Assembly: GCF_051401765.1 (NCBI RefSeq)
Contig: NW_027480423.1
Span: forward strand, 14,446,001-14,510,000
From: Calliopsis andreniformis
Taxonomy: Eukaryota; Arthropoda; Insecta; Hymenoptera; Andrenidae
Length of the DNA stretch: 64,000 bases
Direction: 5' to 3'
The notes under the pieces were generated by a model, which was not told the origin of the DNA, did no database searches, and worked only from the letters and a program-made list of their open reading frames with translations. Position 1 is the first letter of the stretch, and every line of letters begins with the position of its first letter. Shown in pieces: positions 63,701 to 64,000 of this stretch. Position numbers and translations under genes: made by a program.

Positions 63701-64000
63701 CCAGATCGAATAGTTAGGGCCTTAGAAGTCAACGCCCGAAGCATAAAGTACAAAATAAATAGAACAGTTTTTCCATCGTATAAAACGAATAATTGCTACC
63801 AGTGTGAAAGTTATGGTCATTTCTACGTTCGGGCAACCTAGGTTTCACTCCAGGGCGTTGCTCCACCAGATCGAATAGTTACGGCCTATGAAGTCAACGC
63901 CAGAAGCATAAAATACAATATAAATACAACAGTTTTTCTATCATATAAAACGAATGATAGCAACCAGTGTGAAAGTTATGGTCATTTCTACCTTCCGCGC
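60750..64000. repeat. Terminal Y-type segment (two short HOR copies, truncated by window end)
   Basis: O/P* hybrid (60750), Q, R, S/X1, Y1 (61413), Y2, Y3, Y4/R hybrid, S, Y5, P* (62408), Q, R, S/X1, Y1 (63071), Y2, Y3, Y4, P*, Q to the end. Y1-to-Y1 spacing is 1,658 bp (10 monomers), the shortest in the window, owing to the Y4/R junction near 62025. The array clearly continues past 64000. Confidence 0.82.

Larger units (their letters stand above)
1..64000. repeat. Tandem satellite array, ~166-bp monomer, continuous across window
   Basis: The motif GCC(C/A)GAAGCATAAA recurs every 166 bp (for example 500, 666, 832, 998, 1164, 1330, 1496, 1662) from the first base to the last, always in the same orientation. 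Length variants of 162, 164, 165 and 167 bp explain the small offsets. Each monomer has an AT-rich first part with A and T runs, a conserved middle (GTGTGAAAGTTATGGTCATT), and a GC-richer part with CCTAGG, GGGCGTTG and TTAGGGCC. No interruption, inversion, transposon or unique sequence was seen, so every geneless stretch in the window is this satellite. About 166 bp is close to one nucleosome plus linker and typical of centromeric or pericentromeric satellites. That role is inferred, not shown by the sequence. I do not recognise the family. Confidence 0.98.

Noticed and set aside
1..64000. CENP-B box
   Set aside because: I compared the TTCG- and CGGG-containing parts of the monomer with the core pattern TTCG-N4-A-N2-CGGG on both strands. 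None fits. The closest, TTCGGGCAACCTAGG in P* monomers, misses two of the four final core bases.
1..64000. Telomeric repeat from TTAGGG in each monomer
   Set aside because: TTAGGG occurs once per 166 bp within TTAGGGCC, never in tandem.
1..64000. CRISPR array
   Set aside because: The period of 166 bp consists of related sequence throughout; there are no short identical repeats separated by unrelated spacers.
1..64000. tRNA- or SINE-derived repeat
   Set aside because: No convincing A box or B box was found; GATCGAATAGT does not match the B-box pattern closely, and there is no poly-A tail or target-site duplication.
1..64000. Assignment to a named satellite family or species (for example legume 166-bp satellites)
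   Set aside because: Monomer length alone is not evidence, and I cannot recall a matching sequence. A search of satellite and repeat databases with one monomer would settle it.

Overview
The whole 64 kb window is one uninterrupted tandem satellite-DNA array. Every stretch read is a diverged copy of a single monomer of about 166 bp, always in the same orientation. I found no gene, tRNA, rRNA, transposable element, CRISPR array or other unique sequence. The long arrays, nucleosome-scale monomer and higher-order repeat (HOR) organisation point to centromeric or pericentromeric heterochromatin of a eukaryote. A plant is plausible, but I do not recognise the monomer and cannot name the organism. 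One monomer, counted by hand, is about 42% G+C.

Phasing each monomer at the gcc of GCCCGAAG/GCCAGAAG, I sorted monomers by diagnostic bases into types A to W. The canonical HOR is A-B-C-(D)-E-F-G-H-I-J-K-L-M-N-O-P-Q-R-S-T-U-V-W. It has 22 monomers (about 3,653 bp) without D, or 23 (3,820 bp) with D. The cleanest copies are unit 4 (14782-18435, 22-mer) and unit 8 (31550-35369, 23-mer). Unit 8 is annotated monomer by monomer as the reference. The other units are rearranged versions: 34-mer (1-5647), 33-mer (5648-11128), 22-mers (11129-14781 and 21093-24745), 16-mer (18436-21092), 41-mer (24746-31549) and 25-mer (35370-39521).

At about 40.2-41.1 kb the array changes to a second HOR family with new monomer types (Y1-Y5), in which P monomers carry a 1-bp deletion. 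From 41076 to 55997 this family forms a direct tandem duplication of a 7,461-bp, 45-monomer block; by eye I saw only two substitutions between the copies. Each block holds a nested 15-monomer (2,486 bp) repeat. From about 56.0 kb to the end, first-family and Y-type segments alternate, including a first-family island at 58757-60749.

The structure fits repeated unequal exchange: hybrid monomers, nested duplications, skipped monomers and shared private variants over distances up to 28 kb. Each monomer also carries a dyad-symmetric GC-rich segment (paired CCTAGG motifs flanked by CAAC/GTTG, then TTAGG-G-CCTAA) and an AT-rich half with TATA-like strings. The open reading frames of 76-85 codons on the minus strand are by-products of the repeat, not genes. 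Monomer typing was done by eye; no alignment or database search was run.
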